Source: Haloferax sp. Atlit-12N (GTDB lineage: Archaea; Halobacteriota; Halobacteria; Halobacteriales; Haloferacaceae). Taken from it: a DNA stretch of 64,000 nt. The position numbers and the translations under genes were made by a program. Under the pieces are notes generated by a model that was given only the letters and a program-made list of their open reading frames with translations, had not been told where the DNA came from and searched no databases. The stretch's first letter is position 1. Every line of letters starts with the position of its first letter. The stretch spans positions 992,001 to 1,056,000 of the forward strand of contig NZ_PSYW01000002.1 in NCBI RefSeq assembly GCF_003383095.1. The letters run 5' to 3'. Positions 53,394 to 61,683 of this stretch are shown here, one piece after another.

Positions 53394-53625
53394 ACAGCCG
53401 AATTCTCGCCCTACCTGCTGAACTCGATTGCCACACCGCTGCCACCTTTTTCCCTCACTTCGCTCGGCAAAAATCTGGACCAAAAAACAGCCGAATTCTC
53501 GCCCTACCGACTGAACTCGATTGCCACACCGCTGCCACCTTTTTCCCTCACTTCGCTCGGCAAAAATCTGGACCAAAAAAACAGCTGAACGCTCGCCTTA
53601 CCTGCTGAACTCGATTGCCGCGCCC
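53394..53625 (-). repeat. tandem 93/94-bp repeats copying the 3' end of the thiolase gene
   Basis: Copies begin at 53394, 53487 and 53581. Each carries, on the minus strand, a degenerate end of the thiolase gene (reading AIEFSR-stop in the thiolase frame) followed by a T-rich tract. The third copy is the real gene end, with stop TAA at 53598-53600. The two extra copies end in TAG and differ from it by synonymous changes in the last codons (AGC AGG or AGT CGG). T runs of 5, 6 and 7 give three successive terminators. Only the repeats fill 53248-53597. Confidence 0.85.
53575..53581 (-). terminator. oligo-T terminator of the thiolase gene
   Basis: Seven T on the minus strand, 17 bp after the thiolase stop. 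Further T runs occur at 53482-53487 and 53390-53394 in the repeat copies. Confidence 0.55.
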
Positions 53626-54731
53626 TGACCGAAGCCGACGCAGAGCGACGCGAGGCCGCGGTCCACGTCGCGCTTCTGCATCTCGTGGATGAGCGTCACG
53701 GGGAGGCGCGCGCCGGACGCCCCGAGGGGGTGGCCGAGCGCGATTGCGCCGCCGTTGACGTTGAGTTTGTCCGCGTCGATGCCGAGTTCGCGGCGGGAGT
53801 ACTCACACTGGCTGGCGAACGCCTCGTTGATTTCGACGAGGCCGTAGTCGTCGATGTCGGTGCCGGCGCGGTCGAGGAGGCCGCGGGTGGCCGGGACCGG
53901 GCCGATGCCCATGACCGTCGGGTCGACGCCAGCGACGTTGTTCGTGCCGACCGAGGCGAGCACGTCGAGGCCGTGTTCGTCGGCGAACTCGCGGCTGGTG
54001 ACGAGGACCGCGGCCGCGCCGTCGGTTATCTGCGAGGAGTTGCCGGCGGTGACGGAGCCGTCGCCCGAGAAGGCGGGCTCGAGACCGCCGAGAATCTCCA
54101 TCGAGGTGTCGCGGCGGATGCCCTCGTCCTCGGTGACGACGCCGTCGTCCGTCTCGACCGGGACGATTTCGTCGTCGAAGCGGCCCGAGTCGGTCGCCTC
54201 GGCGGCGCGCTGGTGGCTCCGGAACGCGAACTCGTCTTGGGCCTCGCGGGAGACCTCGTGCTCGTTTGCGACTTTCTCGGCAGTCATCCCCATCTGGAGT
54301 TGGAAGATGTTGTACTGCTCGCTCAGTTCGGGGTGGAGGTGCTGGTAGGAGTCGCCGTCCATCGGCACGCGGGACATGCTTTCGACCCCACCGGCGACGA
54401 TGCACTCGCGGTTGCCAGCGGCGATGGCGTCGGACGCGGAGATGATAGCCTGCATCGAGGAGGCGCACCAGCGGTTGATGCTCGTCGCGGGCGTCCCCTC
54501 GCCGAGGTCTGACAGGAGCGCGATGACGCGGGCGACGTTGTTGTCCTGTTCGGTGCGCTGTTGGGCGACGCCCCACATCAGGTCCTCCACGTCGTCGGGG
54601 TCGACGTCGTGTTCGTCGAGGATGTGGTCGATGAGCGTGACCGAGAGGTCCTCGCTTCGAACGTCTTCGAACACGCCGCCCGCCTTGCCGAACGGCGTGC
54701 GGTACGCGGCCGCGATGACTGGCTCTGGCAT
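53598..54731 (-). CDS. acetyl-CoA C-acyltransferase (thiolase)
   Basis: Encodes 377 residues. The acyl-accepting Cys is Cys89 (NRWCASSMQ). VEINEAFA, NGGAIALGHPLGASGAR (catalytic His) and SLCVGFGQG (second Cys) complete the active site. The GIGPVPAT segment is typical of acyl-CoA thiolases. It cleaves 3-ketoacyl-CoA in beta-oxidation or condenses acetyl-CoA; direction cannot be told. A TATA-like element lies about 28 bp upstream of the ATG. It lies near the acyl-CoA synthetase gene, suggesting a fatty-acid theme. The 3' end is duplicated downstream. Confidence 0.93.
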   Translation of the reverse strand: MPEPVIAAAYRTPFGKAGGVFEDVRSEDLSVTLIDHILDEHDVDPDDVEDLMWGVAQQRTEQDNNVARVIALLSDLGEGTPATSINRWCASSMQAIISASDAIAAGNRECIVAGGVESMSRVPMDGDSYQHLHPELSEQYNIFQLQMGMTAEKVANEHEVSREAQDEFAFRSHQRAAEATDSGRFDDEIVPVETDDGVVTEDEGIRRDTSMEILGGLEPAFSGDGSVTAGNSSQITDGAAAVLVTSREFADEHGLDVLASVGTNNVAGVDPTVMGIGPVPATRGLLDRAGTDIDDYGLVEINEAFASQCEYSRRELGIDADKLNVNGGAIALGHPLGASGARLPVTLIHEMQKRDVDRGLASLCVGFGQGAAIEFSR

Positions 54732-54755
54732 GGCACATCATCAGGGTTCGAACAC

Positions 54756-54763
54756 CATAAATA
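54756..54763 (-). promoter_or_regulatory. TATA-like box for the thiolase gene
   Basis: TATTTATG on the minus strand, centred about 28 bp before the ATG at 54731, suggesting a leaderless transcript. Confidence 0.5.
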
Positions 54764-54861
54764 GTTTAGAACTCACTATTCGTCGTAACGAGTTGTTCTT
54801 CGGGTCGAAAAACGCCGAGAAAGCGGTGAAAGTGGAGACGACGGCACCGAGTCTCGGAACG

Positions 54862-55041
54862 TCAGGAACGAGTGGCGGAGTCGCTGTCCGGCCGACCGGG
54901 GATTCCGCCGGTACCCGCGTCGGCAACCGTTGGCTCCGCCGGGAATAGTTCCGGCGCGACGTCCGCCGAGGCGTGCTCGAAGGCCACGTCGTCGGCGTCT
55001 GCGTCGTCCGCCGGGTCGTCGGATGCGATGCGTTCGGTCAT
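54862..55041 (-). CDS. small acidic protein after nirA
   Basis: Encodes 59 residues beginning MTERIASDDPADDADADDVA and ending GRPDSDSATRS. It is hydrophilic and rich in Asp and Ala, with no Cys or membrane segment. The ATG lies two bases after the nirA stop, so it is almost certainly co-transcribed and translationally coupled with nitrite reductase. A role as chaperone or partner of NirA is possible but only inferred from position. Family not recognised. Confidence 0.6.
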   Translation of the reverse strand: MTERIASDDPADDADADDVAFEHASADVAPELFPAEPTVADAGTGGIPGRPDSDSATRS

Positions 55042-55043
55042 GT

Positions 55044-56801
55044 TCAGTCGCTCGTGACCGGCTGTTCGGCCTTCGCTTCCTCTTCTTCGGCGAACGGGTA
55101 CCACGACTGCTTGGCGTCGTGCATGTACGGCGCTTCGAAGTCCGTCTCCTCGGGGACACAGTACTCGGTGACTGCTTCGGTCCCCTCGGCTTCGACCCAC
55201 TCGCGGAACGTCTGTCCGGGCTCGCGGCGCTCGGCGAACGCTTCCACGAGCGAGGCGATGGCACCCGGCACCTCGTCGGCCGGGATGCGCTGTCGAACCC
55301 ACTCGACGAACGACGGGTCCTCGCCGATGCCGCCGCCGACGCCGATGTCCATGGCCTCGACCATCTCGCCGTCCTTCTGGGCGCGCATGCCGAACAGGCC
55401 GATGTCGGCCGTGTTCGCCTGCCCGCAGTCGGCGGTACAGCCGGAGTAGTGAATCTTCAGTTGGCTCACGTCGTCGGGCACGTCCACGTTGTCGCGGAGC
55501 CACCGGAGCATCCGGGCGGTCCGGGCTTTCGTCTCCGTGAGCGCGAGCGAGCAGAACTCCGTCCCGGTGCAGGCGACCGTGCCGCGCTGGAACGGGTTCG
55601 GGACGGGCGTGTGTTTTCCGAGGAGCGGCTCGGCGAGCAGGTCGTCGAGCTTCTCCTCCGGCACGTCCATCAGAAGCGGGTTCTGACGACGGGTGAGGCG
55701 GACCTCGCCGGAGCCGTACTCGTCGGCGATGTCGGCCAGTTCGATGGCGTCGGACGCCGTGAGCCGGCCGACGGCGACGCTGAGGCCGACGTAGTAGTCG
55801 CCGTTGGCCTGCTCGTGGACGCCGATGTGGTCGTGTTTCCCGTCGGACTCCGGGCGGCCCGCGTTGTAGGTGTATTCGTCGCGGATGTTCTCGCCCGCAG
55901 ACTGGAGTTCGAAGTCGACGTACTCCTCCTGGAGCAGGTCGCGAATCTTCTCCGTGCCCCACTCGTCCACGAAGAAGCGACTGCGGGCGCGAGCCCGAAC
56001 GTCGCGGTTGCCGTGTTCGTGGTAGAGTTCGACGAAGCCGCGGACGACCTCGTAGGCGCGGTCCTCGTCGGCGACGAAGATGTCGAGGTTGCGGGCGACG
56101 CGCGGCTTTCGGGAGCCGAGGCCGCCGCCGACGCGGACGTTGAAGCCGGTGACCGTCTCGCCGTCAATCTCCTTCTTCGCGGGTTCGAGCCCCACGTCGT
56201 TTATCGAGTCCTGCGCGCAGCCCTCCCGGCAGCCGGTGACGCTGATGTTGAACTTCCGCGGCATGTTCGACAGGGCGTCGTTCCCGCGGAGGTCCTCTTG
56301 GAAGCGGTCGAGAAGCGGCTGGGACTCGACGAGTTCGTGTTTGTCGCGGCCGGCGACCGGACAGCCGGTGATGTTCCGCATGGTGTCGCCGCCGGCGGAC
56401 CGCGAGGAGACGCCCGCCGCTTCGAGCTTCTCCCAGACCTCGGGGATGTCTTCGAGTTCGAGCCAGTGGAGCTGAATCGACTGGCGCGTCGTCAGGTCCA
56501 ACCATGCGTCGCCGAACTCGGGGTTCTCGACCGGCCCGGACGCGTAGTCGCGCGCGACCTCGCCGATTGCCCGGAGCTGTCCCGGTTCGAGGACGCCGTT
56601 GGCGTTCGTCAGCCGCATCATGAAGTACGAGTCTTGGCCCGTCCGCTGCTGGAAGACGCCCCAGAACTTGAAGCGCGTGAACCACTTGTCGCGCTCGTCT
56701 TCGGGGATGGCGTCGATGCCTTTCTCGGCGAACTCCTCGATCTTCTCGCGGACCGCGTCGCCGTAGAGCTCCGACTTCCACGCTTCCTTCTTACTCGCCA
56801 T
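55044..56801 (-). CDS. nirA: assimilatory ferredoxin-nitrite reductase
   Basis: Encodes 585 residues from MASKKEAWKSELYGDAVREK; an ATG eight codons earlier (56825) is possible, but MASKKEAWK is the more likely N-terminus. The [4Fe-4S]-siroheme ligands are in CTGTEFCSLALTETK and GCTADC. FNISVTGCREGCAQDS is the first-half counterpart, with RQSIQLHWLELEDIPEVWEK typical of the family. It reduces nitrite to ammonium with ferredoxin electrons. It corresponds to nasD of Haloferax mediterranei. It is upstream of the small acidic gene and has its own AT-rich promoter region. Confidence 0.93.
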   Translation of the reverse strand: MASKKEAWKSELYGDAVREKIEEFAEKGIDAIPEDERDKWFTRFKFWGVFQQRTGQDSYFMMRLTNANGVLEPGQLRAIGEVARDYASGPVENPEFGDAWLDLTTRQSIQLHWLELEDIPEVWEKLEAAGVSSRSAGGDTMRNITGCPVAGRDKHELVESQPLLDRFQEDLRGNDALSNMPRKFNISVTGCREGCAQDSINDVGLEPAKKEIDGETVTGFNVRVGGGLGSRKPRVARNLDIFVADEDRAYEVVRGFVELYHEHGNRDVRARARSRFFVDEWGTEKIRDLLQEEYVDFELQSAGENIRDEYTYNAGRPESDGKHDHIGVHEQANGDYYVGLSVAVGRLTASDAIELADIADEYGSGEVRLTRRQNPLLMDVPEEKLDDLLAEPLLGKHTPVPNPFQRGTVACTGTEFCSLALTETKARTARMLRWLRDNVDVPDDVSQLKIHYSGCTADCGQANTADIGLFGMRAQKDGEMVEAMDIGVGGGIGEDPSFVEWVRQRIPADEVPGAIASLVEAFAERREPGQTFREWVEAEGTEAVTEYCVPEETDFEAPYMHDAKQSWYPFAEEEEAKAEQPVTSD

Positions 56802-56825
56802 TTCCGACCACCAGTGGGCAATCAT

Positions 56826-57066
56826 CCACTATTCCTGTGCGTTTGTTTGCGAACTTGGTCATGTTTCGTGATAACACGACTCGACAGAGGTTCATAAGAG
56901 TATTCGTTGATAATCTTTAGAAATCGGCGCTATAGGCCGTATTCGTCCATTCTATAACCGAATATTCCGAATATAAGGTTGTATTTTGGGCAGTTAGTCG
57001 GGCGATTATTGGATAACCACAATTGAACATAATGGAAGATGATGTGGTATGGGGCTCGAACGCGAC
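56826..57066. promoter_or_regulatory. nirA upstream region, AT-rich with inverted repeats
   Basis: 241 bp, markedly AT-richer than neighbours, between mobA's stop and nirA. It holds GAATATTC (56960-56967, a perfect palindrome) followed directly by CGAATATAAGG, and several TTATC/TTATG words on the minus strand that could be TATA boxes. A 23-codon frame starting at 56862 overlaps the nirA start out of frame. Nitrogen-source control is expected from the pathway, but the factor is unknown. Confidence 0.5.
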
Positions 57067-57699
57067 TCACCGACGAGCGGCGAGCGCGCGCAAGTCGTCG
57101 AAGGAGTTCACGTTGTGAAACGCGTGCGTTCCGGCGTGAGCCTCCACTTCGCGGTCGTCGAGGACGGTGACGTTGAGCGCGGACATCACGGCCTGTAGGC
57201 GGTCGTCACCGGCGCGGATGGTGTCGGTACAGGCGACCACACCGGCGCGGCAGTGGATGACTGCGGGGAGCGGTTGCATCGTCTCAGAGACTCGTGGGAC
57301 GACGCCGGCGCCGCCCTGCAGGCGACCGAAGAGGTGCGAGATGAACCCACTCGGAACGAGCGGCATGTCGCACGGGAGGACCGCCGCGTACTCGGCGCTC
57401 GTCGCCCGCAGTGCAGTTCGCAGGCCGAAGACCGGCCCCCGGTCGGGGTGAGAGTCCTCCGCGAACCGGACGTCGAAGTCCAAGAGCGCGCCGGCGAGCG
57501 CGTCCCGCTGTTCGGCGCGGCAGTTGACGACGAGTTCGTCGACGACGGGGTCGAGCGAGGCGGCGACCCGGTGAATCATGGGCTGGCCGCCGACGGTGGC
57601 CGTCGCCTTGTCGATGCCGCCGAATCTGGTCGACCGGCCGCCGGCGAGGATGATGCCCGCACGGCCGGTGTCGAGGTGGGGGTGCGACTCGTCGGCCAT
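57067..57699 (-). CDS. mobA: molybdenum cofactor guanylyltransferase MobA-like
   Basis: Encodes 210 residues. The nucleotide loop is IILAGGRSTRFGGIDKATAT (about 15-34). CRAEQRDALAG, EDSHPDRGPVFGLRTALRA, AVLPCDMPLVPSGF and HAFHNVNSFDDLRAL fit MobA/NTP-transferase proteins that attach GMP to molybdopterin. In Haloferax mediterranei a MobA-like gene (nasC) sits in the nas operon, and here it follows nasA with only a 58-bp gap that holds an 18-codon frame. This supports a role in supplying NasA with its cofactor. Confidence 0.9.
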   Translation of the reverse strand: MADESHPHLDTGRAGIILAGGRSTRFGGIDKATATVGGQPMIHRVAASLDPVVDELVVNCRAEQRDALAGALLDFDVRFAEDSHPDRGPVFGLRTALRATSAEYAAVLPCDMPLVPSGFISHLFGRLQGGAGVVPRVSETMQPLPAVIHCRAGVVACTDTIRAGDDRLQAVMSALNVTVLDDREVEAHAGTHAFHNVNSFDDLRALAARR

Positions 57700-57701
57700 T
57701 C

Positions 57702-57758
57702 TCAGGCGGCGGCGCGTTCGAGTTCGCGGGGCCGTCCGCCGGCGGCGGCGAGCGCCAT
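57702..57758 (-). CDS. 18-codon frame between nasA and mobA
   Basis: Starts with ATG overlapping the nasA stop (ATGA) and ends two bases before the mobA ATG. It encodes MALAAAGGRPRELERAAA. The tight spacing would couple translation across the gap. In Haloferax mediterranei a nitrate transporter gene (nasB) lies between nasA and nasC, as I recall, so this may be a deletion scar rather than a functional peptide. Confidence 0.3.
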   Translation of the reverse strand: MALAAAGGRPRELERAAA

Positions 57759-59872
57759 CAGTCGCTCACCTCGGCCGCGAGGAGGTCGGTTGACGCGGTC
57801 GCCTCGGGGTGTTCGAGGCGGACGGCGCACTGCTTGAAGTTCGGTTCGTTCGACTGCGGGTCGACCGCAGGGCTGGTAAGTCGATTAGTCATCGGATGGT
57901 GAATAGAGAGCCAGACGAGGCCCGGCGGGACGGCGTCGTCGGGGTCGAGCGTCGCCGGGACCGACGCCCGGCGGGAGACGACAGTGGTTCGGCGGTCGCC
58001 CTCGGGGTCGGCGACCGCGTCGCGGTGCGCGTCGATAGTGTCGGGGTGCGCGCGGGCGACCGGCTGGTCCGGCGTGTCGCTCCGCGTGCGAACTCCGGTG
58101 TTGTACCCGTCGGCCTCGCGGCCGGTCGTGAGCGTCAGCGGGTACGACTCGTCGGCGGGTTCGGGGAGCGACGACCCAGAGAGCGCGCTGAACTGCGCCT
58201 TCCCGGACGCTGTCGGGAACGACCACGTCGGGTCGCCCGACTCCCCGTCGCCGGCGTCGTAGTAGCGGTAGCCGCCCTCGCTCGTCGGGTCCGGCGCGGG
58301 CCAGCGGACGGCGCGCTCGCCGTCGAGTCGGGTGTACGAGAGCCCCGAGCAGTCGGCGTCCGTGCCCTCGGTGAGGGCGGCGAACTCGTCGAACAGGTCG
58401 CTCGGCGAGACCGACGGTCTCGGGAGCAGTCCGGGCGCGACGCGGGCGGCCACGTCGGCGATGATGTCGAGGTCCTGTCTGACGCCCGGCGGCGTCTCGG
58501 TGGCCGGACGAACCCGCGAGACCGTCCGTTCCATGTTCATCGTGGTCCCCTCGGACTCACCCCACGTCGCCGCGGGGAGCACCACGTCGGCGAGTTCGAC
58601 CGTCTCGGAACGGAAGGCGTCCTGCACGACGAGGAAGGAGTCTTCGAGGACCTCACGGGCGGCCGTAGCGTCCGGGAACCCGGCGAGCGGGTTGGTCGCG
58701 ACGGTCCAGACGACGGACGGCGACGACTCGAACATGCCGACCGGTCCCGGTCCGTTGTCGTCAGGGAGCCGAGACACGGGCACGTCCCACGCCTCGGCGA
58801 CGGTCCGGCGGTGGTCCGGGTGTTCGAACGGTCGGTGGCCGGGCCACGTCCCCTTCGAAGAGACGACGCGGGTGCCCATCGAGTTCGCCTGTCCGGTGAG
58901 AGAAAAGGGACCAGAGCCGGGGCCGAGGTTCCCAGAGGCGAGACAGAGGTTCACGAGCGCGCCGGCGGTAGCGGTACCGCGGACGCTCTGGTTGACGCCC
59001 ATGCCCCAGTAGACGAGCGTGGGCGCGTCGAGGAGCGACGCCAGTTTCTCGACTTCGTCGAGGGTGACGCCGGCGTCCGACGCCGCCTCCTCGACCGGGG
59101 GGAGTTCGTCGACGACTCGGTCGAACCCCTCGGTGTGTTCCGCGACGAATCCCTCGTCCACGCGGTCGGTCTCGACGAGATGGCCGAGAACCGCCTGCGC
59201 CAGCGCGAGGTCGCCGCCCGGGTCGATGGCGACGTGGTCATCGGCGACCCCCGCGGTCTTCGTCTCGACGGGATCGACGACGACGAGGTCGCCGTCGTCG
59301 GCCGACTGTCGAATCCACCGGAACATCACGGGGTGGGCGACGGCCGGGTTCGCCCCCCAGACGAGGTGCGTCTCCGCTTCGGGGATGTCGTCGTAGGTCG
59401 GCGGCGGCGCGTCGCTCCCGAAGGCGCGGTAGTAGGCTTTGACCGCGCTCGCCATGCAGAGCGTCGTGTTCGCGTCGTAGTTTCGGGTGCCGATACCGCC
59501 GCGGGCGAGTTTCCCGAGGGCGTAGGCGGCCTCGTTCGTCTGTTGGCCGCTCCCGAGGACAGCGACCTCGTCGGGGTTGTCGGCCATCGCGTCGGTGATG
59601 GCGTCGCCGACGCGCGCGAGCGCGTCCGACCACGAGGTCTGACGGAGTTCGCCGTGTTCCCTGACGAGCGGTCGCGTGAGCCACGACCCATCCGGGTCGG
59701 CCGATTCGCGGATGCCGCGACCGCAGGCCAGCCCGTTGTTTACGGGGTGTGAAGGGTCCCCCCGAACCGCTTCCAGCCCGTACGAGGTGTCGGAGCCGAG
59801 GTGGACGTGTCCACAGCCCACGGCACAGCGCATGCAGGTCGTCGGGACTTGTTTCGCCACGCGATTCACCAC
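57758..59872 (-). CDS. nasA: assimilatory nitrate reductase
   Basis: Encodes 704 residues from GTG (59872; a second GTG follows directly). An N-terminal [4Fe-4S] site is formed by Cys13, Cys16 and Cys20 (CMRCAVGC) and a Cys near residue 50 (GLACGRGI). Molybdopterin-binding stretches include GIGTRNYDANTTLCMASAV, YWGMGVNQSVRGT and GQANSMGTR. There is no Tat signal, so it is cytoplasmic and assimilatory. It reduces nitrate to nitrite for NirA. An in-frame TAG just upstream rules out a longer N-terminus. A promoter region with TTTTATG lies near 59972. Confidence 0.93.
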   Translation of the reverse strand: MVNRVAKQVPTTCMRCAVGCGHVHLGSDTSYGLEAVRGDPSHPVNNGLACGRGIRESADPDGSWLTRPLVREHGELRQTSWSDALARVGDAITDAMADNPDEVAVLGSGQQTNEAAYALGKLARGGIGTRNYDANTTLCMASAVKAYYRAFGSDAPPPTYDDIPEAETHLVWGANPAVAHPVMFRWIRQSADDGDLVVVDPVETKTAGVADDHVAIDPGGDLALAQAVLGHLVETDRVDEGFVAEHTEGFDRVVDELPPVEEAASDAGVTLDEVEKLASLLDAPTLVYWGMGVNQSVRGTATAGALVNLCLASGNLGPGSGPFSLTGQANSMGTRVVSSKGTWPGHRPFEHPDHRRTVAEAWDVPVSRLPDDNGPGPVGMFESSPSVVWTVATNPLAGFPDATAAREVLEDSFLVVQDAFRSETVELADVVLPAATWGESEGTTMNMERTVSRVRPATETPPGVRQDLDIIADVAARVAPGLLPRPSVSPSDLFDEFAALTEGTDADCSGLSYTRLDGERAVRWPAPDPTSEGGYRYYDAGDGESGDPTWSFPTASGKAQFSALSGSSLPEPADESYPLTLTTGREADGYNTGVRTRSDTPDQPVARAHPDTIDAHRDAVADPEGDRRTTVVSRRASVPATLDPDDAVPPGLVWLSIHHPMTNRLTSPAVDPQSNEPNFKQCAVRLEHPEATASTDLLAAEVSD

Positions 59873-60220
59873 CGGCTATTCGTCGAGGATGTACCGCATT
59901 TGGGCGGGCATCTCGTTCCATTCGTGAATATCATTTCACTATCTTGGCTCACAGTGGCGGAAGATAACCATAAAACCCTAATCGTTTAAGAAAGGATATT
60001 TTCCCCGATTATTCTGAAGAAAGAGACAATATACAAGCGTGTGAAAGGAATATAATCGCGTAATAAATCCATTTTCGGATATGTTTTTGAATTGTTTTTC
60101 TGAAATTAACGTCACACGGTGGAGTCGTGCCGAGTTCCTTGTCATCGGGGAAGTTCGGTCGCGCGCACCAGCGGCGGCGCTCCGACGCTCTTATGCGTCT
60201 CCCCGGGCAATTTCTGGGGG
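59873..60220. promoter_or_regulatory. divergent AT-rich promoter region, nasA and AAA ATPase
   Basis: 348 bp, AT-rich from about 59925 to 60110. On the minus strand GTTTTATG (59970-59977) is a TATA-like box for nasA, giving a leader of about 75 bases. That leader contains an 11-codon frame (59911-59876), in frame with nasA but ended by TAG. The plus strand has several ATATAA/TTTTT words. The 60120-60190 part is GC-rich and carries the promoter of the AAA gene. Confidence 0.5.
60190..60195 (+). promoter_or_regulatory. TATA-like box for the AAA ATPase gene
   Basis: CTTATG is centred about 28 bp before the ATG at 60221, supporting that start over the longer in-frame extension. Confidence 0.45.
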
Positions 60221-61633
60221 ATGAGTGAACGGGCGCTCGAGGTTGTCGAGTTTCTGCTGACGGCCCACCTCTACACCGACGACCGAACGCTTGACGAAAA
60301 CGACCTTCCCCCGCGGTATCGACGCGTCTTCTGGGCGGACGCCGAGGACGACGGCGACGAGGACGACTCGTCGATGGCCGGCATCGAGCGACCGCTCGTT
60401 GTGACCGAGTCCATCGCGCGGAAGGCGACCGGCGTGGAACACCCCTGGGACGCGATTTCCGACCTCATGTTCACCCAGCGCGAGGACTTCTCCGGCCGCC
60501 TCTCTCTGACGCAGCCCGAGATGGCGCTGGAGTGGTTCGTCAAACGAGCCGACTACGACCGGCTCGTGACGAACCCGACGGTCGCGAAGTCGGTCGAGGA
60601 CCGAGACGACGTGGACGTGACCCACGCGGAGGCCAGAGAACAGACCCGGCCGATTCACGCCGACCGCGTGTGGATAGACAGCCTGCTGGACGAGTACTTC
60701 GACGACGAGGACGACGCCGAGATGCTCGACCTCGTGCAGGTCCGCGCGCCCGAGGAAATCGAGATGACCCTCGACGACCTCGTGCTCACGACGGACCAGG
60801 AAGGCGAGATTCACAAGTTGATGAAGGCCATTGAGCACCGCGAGTACCTCGCGGACATCGGCCTCCGCGAAATCGGGAAAATCCTCTTCGTCGGGCCGCC
60901 GGGGACTGGCAAGACCACCGTCTCGCGGGCGCTCGCCCACGAGCTCGGCCTCCCGTTCGTCGAGGTGAAGCTCTCGATGATCACGAGCCAGTACCTCGGC
61001 GAGACGGCCAAGAACGTCGAAAAGACCTTCGAGGTCGCAAAGCGGCTGTCGCCGTGTATCCTCTTTATCGACGAGTTCGACTCGGTGGCGAAGACCCGCC
61101 GGTCGGACGAGCACGCGGCGCTCAAGCGCGCGGTCAACACGCTGCTCAAGAGCATCGACGACATCTCGCTGATTCGCGACGAGGTCATCCTCATCGGCGC
61201 GACCAACCACCCCGACCAGCTCGACTCGGCGGCGTGGCGGCGCTTCGACGAAATCGTCAACTTCCCCAAGCCGGACCGCGGGATGCGCGCCGACATCCTT
61301 CGGGTCATCACGAACCGGATGGACATCGACGAGTTCGACCCCTCGGCCATCGCCGACGTGACGGAGGGCCTCACCGGCTCCGACCTCCGACTCGTCCTCC
61401 GCGAGGCCGTCCTCGAAGCGCTCACCGAAGAGCGGATGGAACTCACGCAGGACGACCTGCTGGAAGCCGTCGCCGACTTCGAAGAGCGTGACAACCTGAA
61501 GAACCTCGACATGATGTCCGACTCGTCGGAACTCGTCGCGGGGTCGGGTTCGGACGACGGTCACGACCACGACCACGACCACGCGGACGAACACGAAGGC
61601 GAGACGCAGAAAGACGCCGGCGCGGCGCAGTAA
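60221..61633 (+). CDS. AAA-family ATPase with His/Asp-rich tail
   Basis: Encodes 470 residues from MSERALEVVEFLLTAHLYTD. An N-terminal helical part of about 200 residues is acidic. The AAA module has Walker A GPPGTGKTT (about 225-233), Walker B LFIDEFD (about 280), sensor LIGATNHPDQL and arginine-finger-like AAWRRFDEI. The C-terminal ~35 residues are unusual: GHDHDHDHADEHEGET, a possible metal-binding tail. It is single-domain, not Cdc48, and I do not know its substrate. Genes downstream are read in the same direction. Confidence 0.85.
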   Translation: MSERALEVVEFLLTAHLYTDDRTLDENDLPPRYRRVFWADAEDDGDEDDSSMAGIERPLVVTESIARKATGVEHPWDAISDLMFTQREDFSGRLSLTQPEMALEWFVKRADYDRLVTNPTVAKSVEDRDDVDVTHAEAREQTRPIHADRVWIDSLLDEYFDDEDDAEMLDLVQVRAPEEIEMTLDDLVLTTDQEGEIHKLMKAIEHREYLADIGLREIGKILFVGPPGTGKTTVSRALAHELGLPFVEVKLSMITSQYLGETAKNVEKTFEVAKRLSPCILFIDEFDSVAKTRRSDEHAALKRAVNTLLKSIDDISLIRDEVILIGATNHPDQLDSAAWRRFDEIVNFPKPDRGMRADILRVITNRMDIDEFDPSAIADVTEGLTGSDLRLVLREAVLEALTEERMELTQDDLLEAVADFEERDNLKNLDMMSDSSELVAGSGSDDGHDHDHDHADEHEGETQKDAGAAQ

Positions 61634-61653
61634 CGCTCCCTTTCTGACAAAAC

Positions 61654-61659
61654 ATTTAC
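61654..61659 (+). promoter_or_regulatory. TATA-like box for the lipoprotein gene
   Basis: TTTACT, centred about 28 bp before the ATG at 61684. Confidence 0.4.
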
Positions 61660-61683
61660 TAGTGAGCCGCAAACGGCGAGCCG

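Noticed and set aside
53247..53576. 109-codon frame with internal repeats (MVQIFAERSEGKRW)
   Set aside because: It is a translation of the tandem repeats in a frame different from that of the thiolase end, without any independent support.
53394..53625. CRISPR or insertion-sequence end
   Set aside because: The repeat is explained by duplication of the thiolase 3' end. There are no spacers, no transposase and no terminal inverted repeats.
59876..59911. 11-codon frame in frame with nasA but ended by TAG, as a broken N-terminus of NasA
   Set aside because: Nitrate reductases of this type start close to the first Cys motif, so no missing N-terminus is needed. At most it is a short leader frame.
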